Source: Nothophaeocryptopus gaeumannii (taxonomy: Eukaryota; Ascomycota; Dothideomycetes; Mycosphaerellales; Mycosphaerellaceae). From it: a stretch of DNA of 64,000 nucleotides. Positions 32,182 through 44,365 of this stretch are shown here, in pieces. How positions within the stretch are numbered: position 1 is the stretch's first letter; every line of letters starts with the position of its first letter. The notes beneath the pieces were generated by a model. That model made no database searches. It was not told the origin of the DNA and worked only from the letters and a program-made list of their open reading frames with translations. The stretch covers positions 2,645,570 to 2,709,569 of the forward strand of contig JASISA010000010.1 in NCBI GenBank assembly GCA_031771865.1, written 5' to 3'. The position numbers and the translations under genes are program-made.

Positions 32182-32980
32182 ATGCACGACGACGATGATG
32201 AGGTTCTGTACGCCGCATAGCCTGAGTGAACACCTGGAGAAGGAAGCATTCGCTCACGTGCACAGCCAGTTACCCTCGGACACGCTGGCAGCACTGGCCG
32301 ATTTCCATGCTGAACGAGACGCGAAGGCGAAGGAATTTGAAGGTCTGAAGACTAAGGCCGAGAGCGACTTCGCCAATGGCACCGGCAAGCTCAGCATGGA
32401 CCTTTTCGGGGAGGACTGGAATGCCTCGCAGTTCTGGTATACTGACTTAACCGCCGACACGCTTGCACGCCAATTGTTGCAAGACGCTTCCGATGACTCC
32501 GCCATCGCCGTGGTGTCTGCGCCAAGCGTCTACATCGCTCTTCGCAACATCCTGGCCGAGGACCATGTCATAGTCAAAGTCAAACCCCAACTATGTCTGC
32601 TCGAATATGATCGGCGCTTCGAAGTCCTCGGGTCCGACTTCGAGTTCTACGACTTCCAGAATCCGTTACGACTCTCGACGGAACTAAAAGGCAGGTTCGA
32701 TCGTATCATCTGCGACCCGCCTTTCTTGTCGGAAGATTGCCAGACGAAGACTGCACTGACTGTCCGTTTTCTGTCGGAGAACTGGTCTGACCACACCAGC
32801 GGGGGAGTCCGATTTATTTCATGTACCGGAGAACGAATGGGGTCGACCATCACGCGACTTTATGGCAAAATAGGAGCCAAGACCACCACTTTCGAACCCG
32901 AGCACAGCAAAGGATTGAGCAATGAGTTTAGATGCTACGCGAACTTCGAGTGCGACGTCTGGAAGTGGCGACAGTCCTGA
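32182..32980 (+). CDS. efm5: eEF1A lysine methyltransferase Efm5 (N6AMT2 family)
   Basis: A short exon (32182-32207, MHDDDDEVL) splices through a 58-bp intron to 32266-32980, giving 246 residues. The join produces VLQLPSDTLAALADFHAERD, matching the family start. The catalytic motif DPPF is at residues 159-162 (FDRIICDPPFLSEDCQTKT), and LFGEDWNASQFWY precedes it, as in PF10237. Efm5 trimethylates a lysine of elongation factor 1A, using SAM, in the cytosol. The in-frame ATG at 32170 would add four residues. Reading without the intron gives a spurious N-terminus. Confidence 0.92.
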
Positions 32981-34641
32981 ATTACTACCTGATGGCCAGA
33001 TCACATCACTGAGCATTATCTTGAATTCTTCAGAACGTACTTTTCACGCACGTGGTGGACATGATCGAAACGACTAAGCGGTGGAGTAACGTGGGTCTCT
33101 TGCATATACATCCGGGGCCATAGCGCGGCAAGATCTTGAGGCAGAAAGCCGCGATCTCGAAATCGGGCCGTACACCCAAAGACAAGCAATACTGTGCTAC
33201 CGAGCAATCATCGGCAAACCTGTCTTTTCGTCACAGCTTTCGGCAGGCGACAGATACAGGGGACCCATGGGCAGTCATTTTCCTTCGTCAGCTATCGGGG
33301 CAGCGGCACCGTCACCGAAGTGACCAGACTGCCTGTCTCGACCCCGTGCAACGACAAGCTGAATACGAGAATGGAGCCCTGCGATATACAAGCAGATGCA
33401 GCTACAACATAACATGTCGGTCATGTCAGTTCAATCCTATGAACAACGACGATAAGTACCATGCGCAGTTGCAATCTCGACGCATGAACCAAATTCCGGG
33501 AGGTAGTGTTCTGGCCGTGCCGTATACAGCGTGTCGTACACGTCCAGCGAAAATCCTGGCTTTGCAAACTCATTGGCATTTTCATGATTGCCTTCTGGTG
33601 CGTCGAACGGGCACGCACTTTTGTTCCTCATCCAGCGAGGTGGAGAGTGATGCGCAATCGTCACAGCGAAGTGCATGAATGTGCTGCCCGGCGTCTAGCA
33701 GTGATCAATGAGGGCGATGTGCTCGTTGCCGCATCGCCGCGCGACCTCTGTAGGTGTGTCGTGTAACCATTCAATTCGCAACCGAAGGCGCACACGGACC
33801 CTGGTCCCATCACAGTACGTTGTCCTGGCCAGTCTAACGTCCTCTCTACTCCTACGTGCGTTAGATGGTGGTGTGTGGCCCAATAAAGCGTCTGAGCTAT
33901 TTGCCGCGCTCAGCGTCAGAAGAGGTCTATTGGTGTCCGATTCCTTGTATTGAGTGGTCACGCAGCATCGATAACGACATGCATAGCTCGCGCCATGGAC
34001 GTTTGGCGACAATAGTCCGCACCCTACTGCAGACGCGTGCGTCAGCACGCTCGCCGAAAACAGCCGGGATCCCTCACGTCAAGCACACCTCAATGTCAAC
34101 CACTCGTGCGAGTGTTGCTCGACTCAATTCCGCAGCCACCGATGCGCGCTGCTTGAATCGCTCCGTTTTTCCCAGCGTGACGCAGGATCGCGGACCCCAG
34201 CCTCCCCGACGATTCGATTGCTGTTTTCGTCTTGCTGCCTTTTGAGCCAGGACAGGCCCCACGGGTACCACACGCGATCTCTGAGCACGAGCGCACTCTA
34301 TCTGAACTTCAGAGAAGCCATGAGATCGGGTTGTTTTCATTCATCTGTGCTACGTATCCGGACCTTCAACCCGGTTCACCGAAGAAGTCTGACTCCATTC
34401 TGCGTTCATCTTGGCGACGTTTGGTTTGGCTTCTAGGTGAAGCAATAATGAGATACTCTCATAGCCGAGGTGAGGTGACTTGTTCTACCAGTCGTTTGGA
34501 ACCGAACGAGAAGGAAACGTGCAAGGTCTCCGCCCTTCCCCCGACTCCTCACCACAGCTCGACACATGCTCGCAACTCACACTGCCGCGAATGCGCATCG
34601 CTGCCTAGTCTCGACCTCACCTGCCTTTCAGAGCCTACGGT

Positions 34642-34722
34642 GACGACGTGAAAGTCGTCGTGCAACCTTCGCATAACTGGTCGGGCAGAAGATGTAACCG
34701 GTCACGGCATATGAAAGCCGTG
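34642..34722 (+). other. pair of perfect hairpins with similar loops
   Basis: GACGAC-GTGAAA-GTCGTC at 34642-34659 and CACGGC-ATATGAAA-GCCGTG at 34703-34722. Both have six-base-pair perfect stems and loops ending TGAAA followed by G. They lie 43 bp apart in otherwise gene-free DNA. They could belong to a structured RNA or be chance palindromes. Confidence 0.3.
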
Positions 34723-35011
34723 GTACTCCAAGTGGCGTTCGACCGGACAAAGATACATGCACCTTAACGACTTCCCAGTGCGTTTCACTCTATCGCACCC
34801 CAGCACATCCGGCACCCCGGCAACTTTCATTAAGGATCCCATTAAAATTCCTACCGGGCTTTTGAAGAGGCCAACAGCGCTGCGCGAGGCTCAATAGAAA
34901 GATGCCATCAACTTCGAACGACGTGCCTATCTCGCGCGCTCGTGTATCGTCCCTGTCTTTCGTTCACGTTGCTCTTTTCCAGTCGTGCCTCCCTCTCTCG
35001 CTAGCTCACTC

Positions 35012-35038
35012 CGGGGAACTCACTTCGCTCGTTCCCCG
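35012..35038 (+). other. 8-bp stem hairpin
   Basis: CGGGGAAC, an 11-base loop, then GTTCCCCG. A perfect stem in a pyrimidine-rich gene-free region; function unknown. Confidence 0.3.
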
Positions 35039-35956
35039 CCTCGCTTGCTAGGTGCAAACGTAGAAAGAGTGTGCGTAGTGAGAGCCAGCTAGGGTGCCGG
35101 ATTTGCTGGGGTGCGCCGGAGTAAAGCGCCTTACCCATGCCCTCCACATCCTTCAGAGACGCAGTACTGCCGTTTCGTTTCAACACTGGGCATCCTTTGC
35201 GTACCAGGCCACCAGGTCGCCATGAAGACTCCACAAGTCTGCAGATGTACCTTTCAGGTAGCGCTGCGTCTGCTACAAATGGTATTGATTGACGCCTTGC
35301 AGATCGAGAACACAGGGTAGCACGGCAATGCTCGGCTGCAGAGTCGCCGTTCAAGTATGCGTTTCATATGTACCTGACCCTGGATACTCTGCACATTCTG
35401 TGGGGAGCTATCGCCTGAGCGGGACCGACCTGATGTCGCGCAGGCTATATGACAGCGGCAAGCTACAGCAGCTCGCAACATTGGAAGCGACTGCCTGATT
35501 ACGTCTGGATGGATGCACAAAAGCGACATGCGAAGCAATCATGATGCGTGATGAAGATGTGAAGAAGGAATAGTCATAATTCTGTCATTGATGTGCTGGT
35601 ACTGACAGCTTTTCATTGATGATTAGGATAAGGACATGGACGATAAGCCGACCCTGCGCCATGTCATACTCCGCAAGATGTATCAACGGAACCTGCCAAC
35701 AACGCGAGCGATGCCATCACTGCCCGTGATCCTGCATTAAACAACGCATCTCAGATTCGTCGCCATGACATCCACCGAGCTCCATTTCCCGTGAAACATG
35801 GCCACTCCAAACGCACATTCCTGACCCGAGGCGAAGAGAAGTGCTTTTCGGCAAATGTGGAAGACATCGTTCAAACGCAAGAAATGGCGCTGTCTTTGCG
35901 AGCCTTTGACCTGAAGTTCAGTCTTTGCAAAACAACAAGGAAAAGGGAGCTAGCAC

Positions 35957-37098
35957 TTATTGTGCTGATGCTGTCTTACGCACCTGACTGCCATTGACGA
36001 TGGTTGGCTCCGTGCTTGATCGGATTGGCTGGTTGCCCGAACCAGTACCTGCAGGCGGAGCACTGATTGCCGTCGTCTCCTTATCCGGCCTGACGATCAA
36101 TCGCATCTTCATGAACTCTCGACGGTCGAACATCTCGATCGCTCGCTGTGCTTCTGGGGCTGTGGAGAATTGGATTGTTGCGTTGCCCTTGGATTTGCCG
36201 GTTGAAGGGTCTTTTTGTAAGTCGAGTTTGACGATGCGGCCGGCTTTGTTGAAGTGGGCTTCGATTTCTTTGGGTTTGGCTTTGTAGTTCAGTCCGGATA
36301 CGAAGACTCCTCGTGCTTCTGTTTGCACGAAGCCGTTGCGGATGTTGACTGGTGTGCCCTGGGGGTTTGCGGCGTACATCGGATATCGAGCCGTCTGTTG
36401 TACCCTCTGTGCCTGTCGAGCGGTCCAAAACTGCCGGAACTGCTCACGATGGACAGGGTTCTGGACATTCAAGTTCATGCTGGCCATATAGGCAACGAGC
36501 TGATCCGGACTCAGCTGTGGCTGTTGCACGAGCGGAGCTGCCATTGGGGGAACGGCGTACCCATTCGAAGGTGGAGCTGGATAGGTGGGCGTCGGATCTG
36601 CCATGGGCGAGGTCGGGTAGAATCGCTCCCATCCATCTTGATTGGCAACTTGGGTGATGTATATTAGCATTTCTCGGGAGATGCGAGGATGTGTGCGTTT
36701 GCTGTTGCCGCAGTTGCATCGGATGAAGACGGCGGGGCTACCGCTGATGTCCCATAAGTGAACAATGAGACTTCGATTCTCGATCACGTTTTGTGTTAGG
36801 TAGTCTGGTAGGTGTCAGGATCTCTTCCCCAATCGATTGATGATTATTACCCACTGTAGAGCTTGTAGGCCTCATCAGATCTTTGAACTCTTGCATGGCC
36901 TTTGCCACCTGTTTGACCGTTTGGGTAGACTGCCATTTCAGTCCATAACCCATGTGTAGCCTGCCTCCGTATCATGTCTTTCAGGTCTTGCCATGTGTAG
37001 CGCCGTGGGAGCTGTCGATCATCAGCGACTCGTAGACGTTGTGCTCGAGCACCACATACGCCTTCGATGGACAAGAAGAATTGAGTTGCAGCCGACAT
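35957..37098 (-). CDS. RNA-binding protein with two RRM-type domains
   Basis: Exons 37098-37060, 37011-36855 and 36804 down to about 35957. The first splice (donor GTATGT, acceptor GACAG) gives FFLSIEGLPRRYTWQDLKDM, the start of an RRM that continues GKGHARVQRSDEAYKLY. A Pro-rich linker follows. The second RRM has RGVFVSGLNYKAKPKEIEAH and GKSKGNATIQFSTAPEAQRA. About 347 residues if read to the stop at 35957. A GTGCGT donor at 35983 suggests a further intron and a short last exon on the left, so the C-terminus is uncertain. Such proteins bind RNA; the specific role is unknown. Confidence 0.8.
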
Positions 37099-38596
37099 GG
37101 TGTCCAAGATGCCACCGAACTTTTGAAACCGACTCAGAATCGCCGCACCAGGCCACAAGGTTCTACAGAAGAGATTTGCCGATTGACGCCGTGGTTGAAA
37201 CGAATGTTCCGGATAACTGCAGATGTTGACAGGAAGATGACAGGGCCGTGGTGAATTGGCTGGGGATGAAGGAACGAGATACAAGACGCGGGGCTCTTTT
37301 GAATGCTTCGCTGGACGAGAGACACAACAGGCATTGGACACTCCCAAATGCAACTCTTGGAAATTTCTCTGAGAGCAGGAGCGGCGATGCATCAGGTCGA
37401 CACGTGAGCGGCGTCTCCACCTGCACGGCGCTCAACTTTCGGAGCGAAACAAGATCAAGTGGCTCGTGCTGCCTGCCTATTAAATTCACGAACGGAGGCT
37501 GGCCAGATTTGGCATCAAGACGCATGTCGAGTCCCTGGCACATGCAAAAGTGAAATGGCACACAGACTCTTTCATAGGATCACAGGAAAGAGCAATCCCT
37601 CCAGCATGCAGAGAGCAGCCAGCCCGAATGCCCCGAGATCCATGGCAGGCCAGCAACAATCGCGCAGGACTAGTGTGCCAGGCTTGTGTGCCAGAAGCGC
37701 AGTCACTCTGCAGAGAAAACAACCAGAACACGTATCGGCTGCAGCACTGACGATCGTGTGTGCCAGCTGGGGAACATGATCGGGCTGGCTCGGCAACGCG
37801 GCCACGGGCCACGGCTGCTTACAGCGTCAAGAATGTCCGGCATTGACATTGACATGCGACAGGTCGTAAGCAAGAGGTGGGCACCGAGTGGCAGCTCACG
37901 TGGAACCTCACGCACGCCGACTGCGATCGCCCTCCGCTTTCTTTTCTTCACGCCTTTCAGATGAGATCCATCGGCTTTGAGAGCGAGCGAGCCGAGTGAA
38001 CCGAGGTTCGGGCTTGGCACCGACTGTATCGGCAGCCGACCTCCGCGTTGCGCTTCTGGTGGGACTACTCCAGCATCGCATGTATGAAGTTGCATATCGC
38101 CATTCCACAGCGGCCGCATCCCCATCCACGGCGCATACCGTACGGCTAAAGACTGACGCCATTGGAAGATGTGAATGTCCAGATCGAGTCGCTTGATAGC
38201 TGTGTTGCGGAGATGCCAGGGGTGGTGGGCACGCCTCCTGCCGTGCAACGCAACAAGTGCGAGCTCACCTCAATGATTGGGAAGCCAATAGAATATGAAG
38301 CCACGCACGCCATTTGAGAGCGCCAAGCCAAGCAGCAGCAGCAGCAGCAGCATCATCTGAAGGTAGAAGTTAGAAGTTGATGGCACTGTGAGTTGGTGGG
38401 CAATTGAGGTCCCGAAGGAGGTCAAGCGTGAAGTGAAGTGCATCAGACTTTCGGATCGCGTCAAAGCGCTCCGATCACGTGCCAAGCTGCCGACGACACG
38501 TACCGCTTCTTGAGAGCGAAATGCACATGTTCTGGACGGTCTGTGTACTCTAGCCTCTAGCGAACCCGCTCCACAGGCTCTGTCTGGCCGACGATA
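37099..38596. other. intergenic, no gene seen
   Basis: 1.5 kb between the divergent RRM and Cog3 genes. It contains an (AGC)7 microsatellite at about 38331-38351. Open frames on both strands lack domains or coherent splicing. Confidence 0.45.
38331..38351. repeat. (AGC)7 microsatellite
   Basis: Seven uninterrupted AGC units about 250 bp upstream of the Cog3 start. It would be expected to vary between strains. Confidence 0.85.
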
Positions 38597-41259
38597 ATGG
38601 ACGATGCGTGGTTCCACACTCTGACCGCCACCGCCAACACCACCGCGACCTCGACCACGACCACGACTCGGGAGAAGCCGCAGCATAGAAAGCGGACCTC
38701 GACGCTCCTGCAACAGCCAGTAAGAGCCCCGACCGCCACGAAGCTCTCCCTGCCATTCTGATTGCGCTGTAGGCAGACGAGAAGGCTGATGTGGCGAGAG
38801 AGCCCCTTCAGGAGACGGTCGAAGAGGACAATCCCTGGGACGGACCACCGAGTGCCTCCGTAGTCCGAAGAGCTCAAAGTCACAGCGACTTCTACTATGC
38901 CGTGACTGCATACGATCGGCAAAGAGTGCGGTTGGAGAGAAAGAAGAGTCTAGATACAGCCAGACATGCATCAGCTGTTGCGGATGCGGAACTTGTCTTC
39001 GAGGCCGAATTTGGCGAGGTAGAAGAGGCGTTGCTGAACGAGAGCCATTTGGAATATCAGGCGTATTTGGAACAACTAGAGCTCTCTGATGCACACCTGG
39101 AAAACCTCTTGCATTCAACTTCGAGCACGCTGGAGCTGCTTTCCTGCCTGTCAGACTCCTTCAAGGCCGTGGAAGCACAGACGGAATCGTTCCGAAAGCA
39201 ATGCGAAACTCTGGTGACCGAGCAGCGCCGATTGACCGCGCTTGCTGACGCGCTCGATGAGAATGCGCAGTATTACGCATATCTCGAGCCGATGACCCGG
39301 CGACTGAATGCTCCAGGAGCTGCCAATTTGGTGAAAGGCAAGGACTTCCCCGAGATGCTGTCCAACCTTGACAACTGTCTTGCGTACATGGAGTCGCACC
39401 CTAAGCACAAGGAGTCGGCGACGTATCGAAGCAAGTACCGTTTGCTGCTGACAAGAGGTTTGACTCTCATTCGGCACTACTTCACAAAGTCTCTGGGTGA
39501 GATAGCCGCCGACATCAGCAAGCGGATTCAGGGTGGTCAGCTCAAGGACACGACGCATTCTGCCATTCTGTACGCCAAGTTCCGTGTTCCTGCGCCAGAA
39601 TTGAAAGCACTTGGTCTTGAAATTCAGAAGCGAGCTGTGCCTACTCCCGACGATGTCGGCGCCGGGCGGGAACCAGAGTATCTCTCCTTGCTGCGTGAGC
39701 TCTATCAGTCATACTCTGCGACTCGTGGGAGGTTGATATTGCCTCTCGTTGCCAAGAAGATGGCCGAGCTTGCAGCCAACCCGCAGCAGGCGGAGGTGTT
39801 GCCTTTCGCCAAGTCGAGTCTTAGCTTTGTGAGAGGCATATGCCTCGACGAGTATGACCTGTGGTTCGAGTGGTTTGAGACAGAAGGAGCTTTGTATGAG
39901 TTTCTGGAAAGTTTGTTGGAGCCAATGTACGACTATCTGCGTCCAAGGACTATTCACGAGACAAAGCTTGAGAAGCTGTGTGATCTTTGCGCCATGATTC
40001 AAAGTCGCTACATGGACATTGATTCTGATGACGAGGATGAGATGGAGACCGCAAGCACCAGCATGTCTGTGACTGGTAAGCCGCTTGGCAGAAAACTCGA
40101 CTTTGCAAGCCTGGTTCAGCCAGCATTGGAAGACGCACAGACCCGGCTTGTCTTTCTGGCCATGAATGTCTTGAGAGACAGCATCGAGAATTACAAGCCA
40201 AAGCCGGAAGATCTCGACTTCTCTGCACGTGCTGCGACTACCGGCGTCAACGGATCTAAGAAAGGCCCGGTACTCTCCGGAAGGCGCAACCAATCTGTCC
40301 CGTCCACGCCCTTGCCGAAGACTCCGACAGTGGTGGATGAAGACATTGATGACAGTGAAAGCATTTTCAGCAGACAACTCGAAAGCCAGACTGCGACCGC
40401 ATCGAGTCGACATTGGTACCCGACTCTAAGGAAAGCCATCTGGCTTCTTCGACGTATCTACCGCTTGGTCAACAGCACTGTGTTCGACGACTTGGCTCAC
40501 CACATCGTGCACTCCACGATAGCATCTCTGATATATGCGAGCCAGCAAGTGGGGTCCAAGAGCTCAGTGCAAGATGGCCAGCTGTTCCTCATCATCCACC
40601 TTTTGCATCTCAAGCAGCAGATTGTCGCATTTGACATTGAGTTCATCCCGCCCGAGGTTGACTTTGACTTCTCTTCATTCACCAATACCTTCTACGAATT
40701 GCGCGATCGAGGTAGCCTATGGAACCCAGCCTCTTGGGTTCGGCTTGTCGGTGGTGCTATGGGAGGTGGACTGATGCCAAAGGTCGTCGAGAATATGCTG
40801 GATGCCAAGGCAGAACTTGATGGAAGACTTCGGACTGTCATCAATGACTTCGTGAACGGCTACGCAAGTCACATCACTGCCCCTGTGGATACGGCGACTG
40901 TTGCTCAGGCTCAGAAAAAGGAGGACTTTGACCCTCTGAAGGCCGTGCGAACTGTACGTGGCCTCGCCGAGAAGGATGTCCCTGCGCTGCGCGCGAAGCT
41001 CGAAGACTTTGTCGACGATGCGAGAACGAGGGAAACGCTGGTCGCTGCTGTGCGGGATCAGGTCATTATGACCTATGAAGATTTCTTCGACACTTACAGC
41101 GAAGGCAAAGGCAAGAAGATCAGTCGGAAGGGCAAAGCGAGGGATGATGAGGTCTGGGGTCCAGACTTGTTCAATGATGCGATGGAGCGGGTCTTCCAAG
41201 TTGGCCAGGTGGTGGGAGATGATGCGGATAGTGTTGGTAGTGGTGAGATTAGCGAGTGA
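38597..41259 (+). CDS. cog3: conserved oligomeric Golgi complex subunit 3 (Cog3/Sec34)
   Basis: Exon 1 (38597-38719, starts MDDAWFHTLTATANTT) joins exon 2 (38773-41259) through GTAAGA/CTGTAG for 869 residues. The N-terminal coiled-coil part includes LSCLSDSFKAVEAQTESFRK and LADALDENAQYYAYLEPMTR, then RRLNAPGAANLV. This is the conserved Sec34 region (PF04136). Further landmarks are LDNCLAYMESHPKHKESATY and RYRLLLTRGLTLIRHYF-like sequence. Cog3 is a lobe A subunit of the tether used in retrograde intra-Golgi traffic. An in-frame GTG at 38791 would miss the first exon. Length fits the family. Confidence 0.93.
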
Positions 41260-42028
41260 GTAAAATGGAAGATGATGTTTATCCCAGCCGGAGTCTGGTT
41301 TAAATTTCCATGTTCGCGGACCGCAGCCTGCTTAGCGACTTGTCGTATTTGCTCTGTCATGCGTCTCTGCGCAGCGGCACTGCTGAAGTTGCTTTTTGAC
41401 ATTTGTCACCTCATATCAAGACTGCCTTTCCGACTTCCACTGCAGACAAATCGGTGTAGAACTGAAAACGCACAGGCTACACGAGCGCTACCCACAGGTA
41501 TCGAAAGATCTGGACACCGCCTTAAAAGCTGTCTACACGGACAACTGAAGGCGAATTTCTGCATACAGGTATCAAAACCGACTTCACTTCGTGGCTGCTC
41601 GCAGCAAGTGAGTCCCTTTGCGTGAATTGTGACTGCTGCCTGCGTTCGCAACTGAAGGATACTGTGCGCAAAGATATATCCAGACGTGCCTCACTTTGAG
41701 GACTGCTTGAAGCATGTGATTGAGCTAGCATGTGCGGCGCTGGTCGCTGCCTGGCCTCACTTGCGCGTTTGTCGAAATTCGTGCTGCAGCTGGACTACAA
41801 GAGCGATTTGTTTCTGTTTTTCGAGTTGGACTTCGACAACAACAACAATCACTACTACTGCAATACCCTTTTGTAACAATAGCACGACTTGTACGAATAC
41901 GCTTGGCACTTTACAATATCGCACTTTACAATCTACCTCAACATCACTGCTTCATCTCGTTCTTCACCACCTTGACCTTCACACCACCTTGATAACCTCA
42001 GTGGTCTTCGTGTCAGGACTTCGCAACC
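41260..42028. other. intergenic, no gene seen
   Basis: 769 bp downstream of Cog3, including the promoter of the next gene and a CT/CAA-rich stretch at about 41830-41990 likely to be its 5' UTR. Confidence 0.45.
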
Positions 42029-42927
42029 ATGACTTTGGTCGATTGGGCCTTGTACGCTACGCTAGCGATCATCTTCGTCCTTCTCTGGCGAGTCATGTAA
42101 GTCATCGACATCCAAGCAGCAAAGTTTACATTCTGACCAGACCTAGGAAAACACAAGCCTTTCCAAACCATACCACTATCTTCGCGGGCGACGGGCAAAC
42201 GTCTTTCGTTCTTCAAAGTCGCATCCTCCAAAACTCCGTAAGACTGTGCGACCGCAGCGGCAAGCACACTGTACTCAACAACATATCTGCACCACTCTTC
42301 GAGAGATACGCTCGCTGGTGCACTGGAGATGCGCTCGCCCCCGGCTTCGTCAACTGGGAAGAGCTGGTCCATCTCTGCAAGCTTGCTGTCGAGTTGCTCG
42401 ATCGATCTTTCTACGAGCACATCCTCGATACAATCTCTCGGAAGGCCAACATCATGCATCGCCAAAAACGTGATCTCCCCGATCCAAGCGCCATCCAGCA
42501 AGTCTACAGCATTTGGGAAGTATCACACCTTCAACAAGTCTTCTGGGACATATGGGCGGCTCGCGCTTACAACAGCGAAATCACTGACCCCAACCATGGT
42601 CTGCCACAACGCTTCCAACTACGTCTTGTCACGCGTGTGGAAGAGTACAGAGTCAATCGCCGAGAGAGATTGACCGAGATCACAGCCGGTGATGTGGCAG
42701 ATTGGAAGACCGCAATCAATATTCCAAATGCTCCACCGGAAACTTTCTACAACAAGTGGTGCCCTCGAACTTTGCGCGAGGTCGTTGGGCCTGCCTTGGT
42801 GCTCGGTGTCATGTGGAACTTCTGGCTCGACCTGCTGGACGTCTTCTTAGACATCGAGATTGCCTTTCTCCCCAAAGCTGAGCCTCCGATCGAGAAGAGC
42901 TGGTACGCTTCGCTGCAATTCTGGTGA
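42029..42927 (+). CDS. hypothetical protein with N-terminal membrane anchor
   Basis: Exons 42029-42096 and 42147-42927 (donor GTAAGT, branch CTGAC, acceptor CCTAG, 50 bp) give 282 residues. The first exon is one hydrophobic helix: TLVDWALYATLAIIFVLLWR. The soluble part has ISAPLFERYARWCTGDAL and WEELVHLCKLAVELLDRSFY, which resembles the segment after a BTB/POZ fold in some fungal proteins. I do not see a full BTB domain and do not assign one. A second hydrophobic stretch lies near the C-terminus (VVGPALVLGVMWNFWLDLLD). Function unknown. The frame extends upstream in 5' UTR sequence, but the GTAAGT splice supports this start. Confidence 0.65.
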
Positions 42928-43562
42928 TGTTATAAGGGGTTGAAGGGAACACGCACAACGTTCGTGAATACGAATTTCATTCATAGCAACTACTTCGCAG
43001 CACTTGACTGAGGTGTTCCTGGATCTTGTTTGAGGTGGAGCAACGCATAAAAGAACATGAATGATACCTGCTGAGCATTTTTTTGGGTGGTTGGGGACGG
43101 ATGTGCGATGAGAGGGCAAGCGGCCCATATTTAAGCGAGTACATGTGACACAGCAACATCTACGCCAGTATGCATATTGTACATCTTTGTAACAGTTTTC
43201 TTTCCTCCATCTCAATAATCGCAATTTCATCGTGAGAGGTTTCATCGTGAGAAGCTGACACAACAACAGAGCCGCAGTCATGCAGAGGCATGTACCAGAT
43301 CTCTTGTCAGTTCGACCTTCTTTTGTGCTGCGCCGCGGCTGAAGGCCGACCACATGTCAAGATCACTCCCTTGTCTCGCTTTGCGCATCTTCGCACATGC
43401 ATCAAGTCCGTGCATTTGCTGGAAAGGATCGATGATATTTCCACCGCCGTAACGAGCTTTGCTTTCTTCCACTTACAATCCGCTTCGAACAATATGACCT
43501 CTCATCCGACATACAATACACGTTGAGACAAGACGCTACGCAACATCATCAAGGAGGCGAAG
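42928..43562. other. intergenic, no gene seen
   Basis: 635 bp without coding support between the preceding hypothetical gene and the degraded BTB-like region. Confidence 0.45.
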
Positions 43563-44329
43563 ATGCCGACCATCAGCAGGAGGAGTAAGAACTGTTGCAG
43601 CGCTTGGAGATGTTTTGGTTCACTGACTTAGCTTGCAGAGAATACGGGCCCTTCTTCACCATTACAGTACGCGACTCTAAGAATGAGGGCGCCGTTAGCT
43701 CAGTCAGTGTCTCAAACGCAATGCTGCGTGCATCTTCACAAAAAATCACGAGCTTGCCGAATACGAAGACTACGTTGAGGTTCCTAGGCCCACCTTCTGC
43801 ATACAACGCGTATTGCAAGAGGCTAAGCACGAAGAGGATCTTGGAACCGGAAAAAACCCTTGCCAAAGCAGAACGTCAAGCGATATCGTCGGCACCAGGA
43901 TCCCGTGTATTACTGCCCCGTCAGACTCTTCCATGCAGGCGCTTTTCTTCAAGATGCCGGTTTCTCGCATAGACGTCTCGACCGCCTTCCACGAGACACG
44001 AAAAGAAGCGAGAGTTGCCGGAAAGCCGTTTTTCCCTGGAGCTTCGGTCGTCAACTGCGCGTATCATCTCGGGGAACGTGCAGAGCCACAGAACTTGACG
44101 CGCCTCATTGTCGAGATCTACGCTCGCGAAGACACCAGATCAAAGATCCTGGCCATGAAGAAGGTCAACGTGAGCTTTCTCATCGACGTAGCCAATCGCC
44201 GCTAAGACCTCTGCCGTGACCATTCAAGACGCATGACCGACAAGAAATTTCAGGCGTTTCTTGAGTACGAGCCTGAGGGGAATAAGGACATGGAGCGGCC
44301 GGCGAAGAAGCGGAAGATCGGCGGTTGAG
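43563..44329 (+). pseudogene. possible decayed BTB/POZ-type gene
   Basis: Protein-like stretches appear in different plus-strand frames. One reads EYGPFFTITVRDSKNEG, BTB-like in style. A later one, about 43950-44205, reads VVNCAYHLGERAEPQNLTRL and KKVNVSFLIDVANRR, resembling the C-terminal half of fungal BTB proteins. Beyond a TAA at 44206 the same frame continues KKFQAFLEYEPEGNKD and ends in a nuclear-signal-like PAKKRKIGG. A good intron may lie near 43587-43640. I could not find splicing that joins all pieces, so frameshifts and a stop (pseudogene) are the simplest reading. The family call is tentative. Confidence 0.35.
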
Positions 44330-44365
44330 ATTGAATTGATAGCCCTAAGAGTGGTATACGGAGCA

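Larger units (their letters stand above)
32981..35956. other. 3-kb gene-poor stretch
   Basis: No convincing gene in either direction, although open frames up to 180 codons occur (for example 33136-33678 and 34232-34651). None has a domain, a signal peptide or a splice structure. Three short perfect hairpins lie at 34642-34659, 34703-34722 and 35012-35038. Most other intergenic gaps here are under 1.5 kb, so this one is unusual; a non-coding transcript or fast-evolving small gene is possible. Confidence 0.4.

Noticed and set aside
33136..33678. 180-codon plus-strand frame
   Set aside because: No domain, signal peptide or intron, and its composition resembles translated non-coding DNA.
38270..39118. 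282-codon minus-strand open frame
   Set aside because: It overlaps the Cog3 5' end, is Arg/Pro/Ser-rich and lacks domains; it is the shadow of a GC-rich coding strand.
43690..43720. tRNA-like start GCCGTTAGCTCAGT
   Set aside because: It resembles an A box, but no acceptor stem pairing and no T-arm (GGTTCGA) follow at the right distance.
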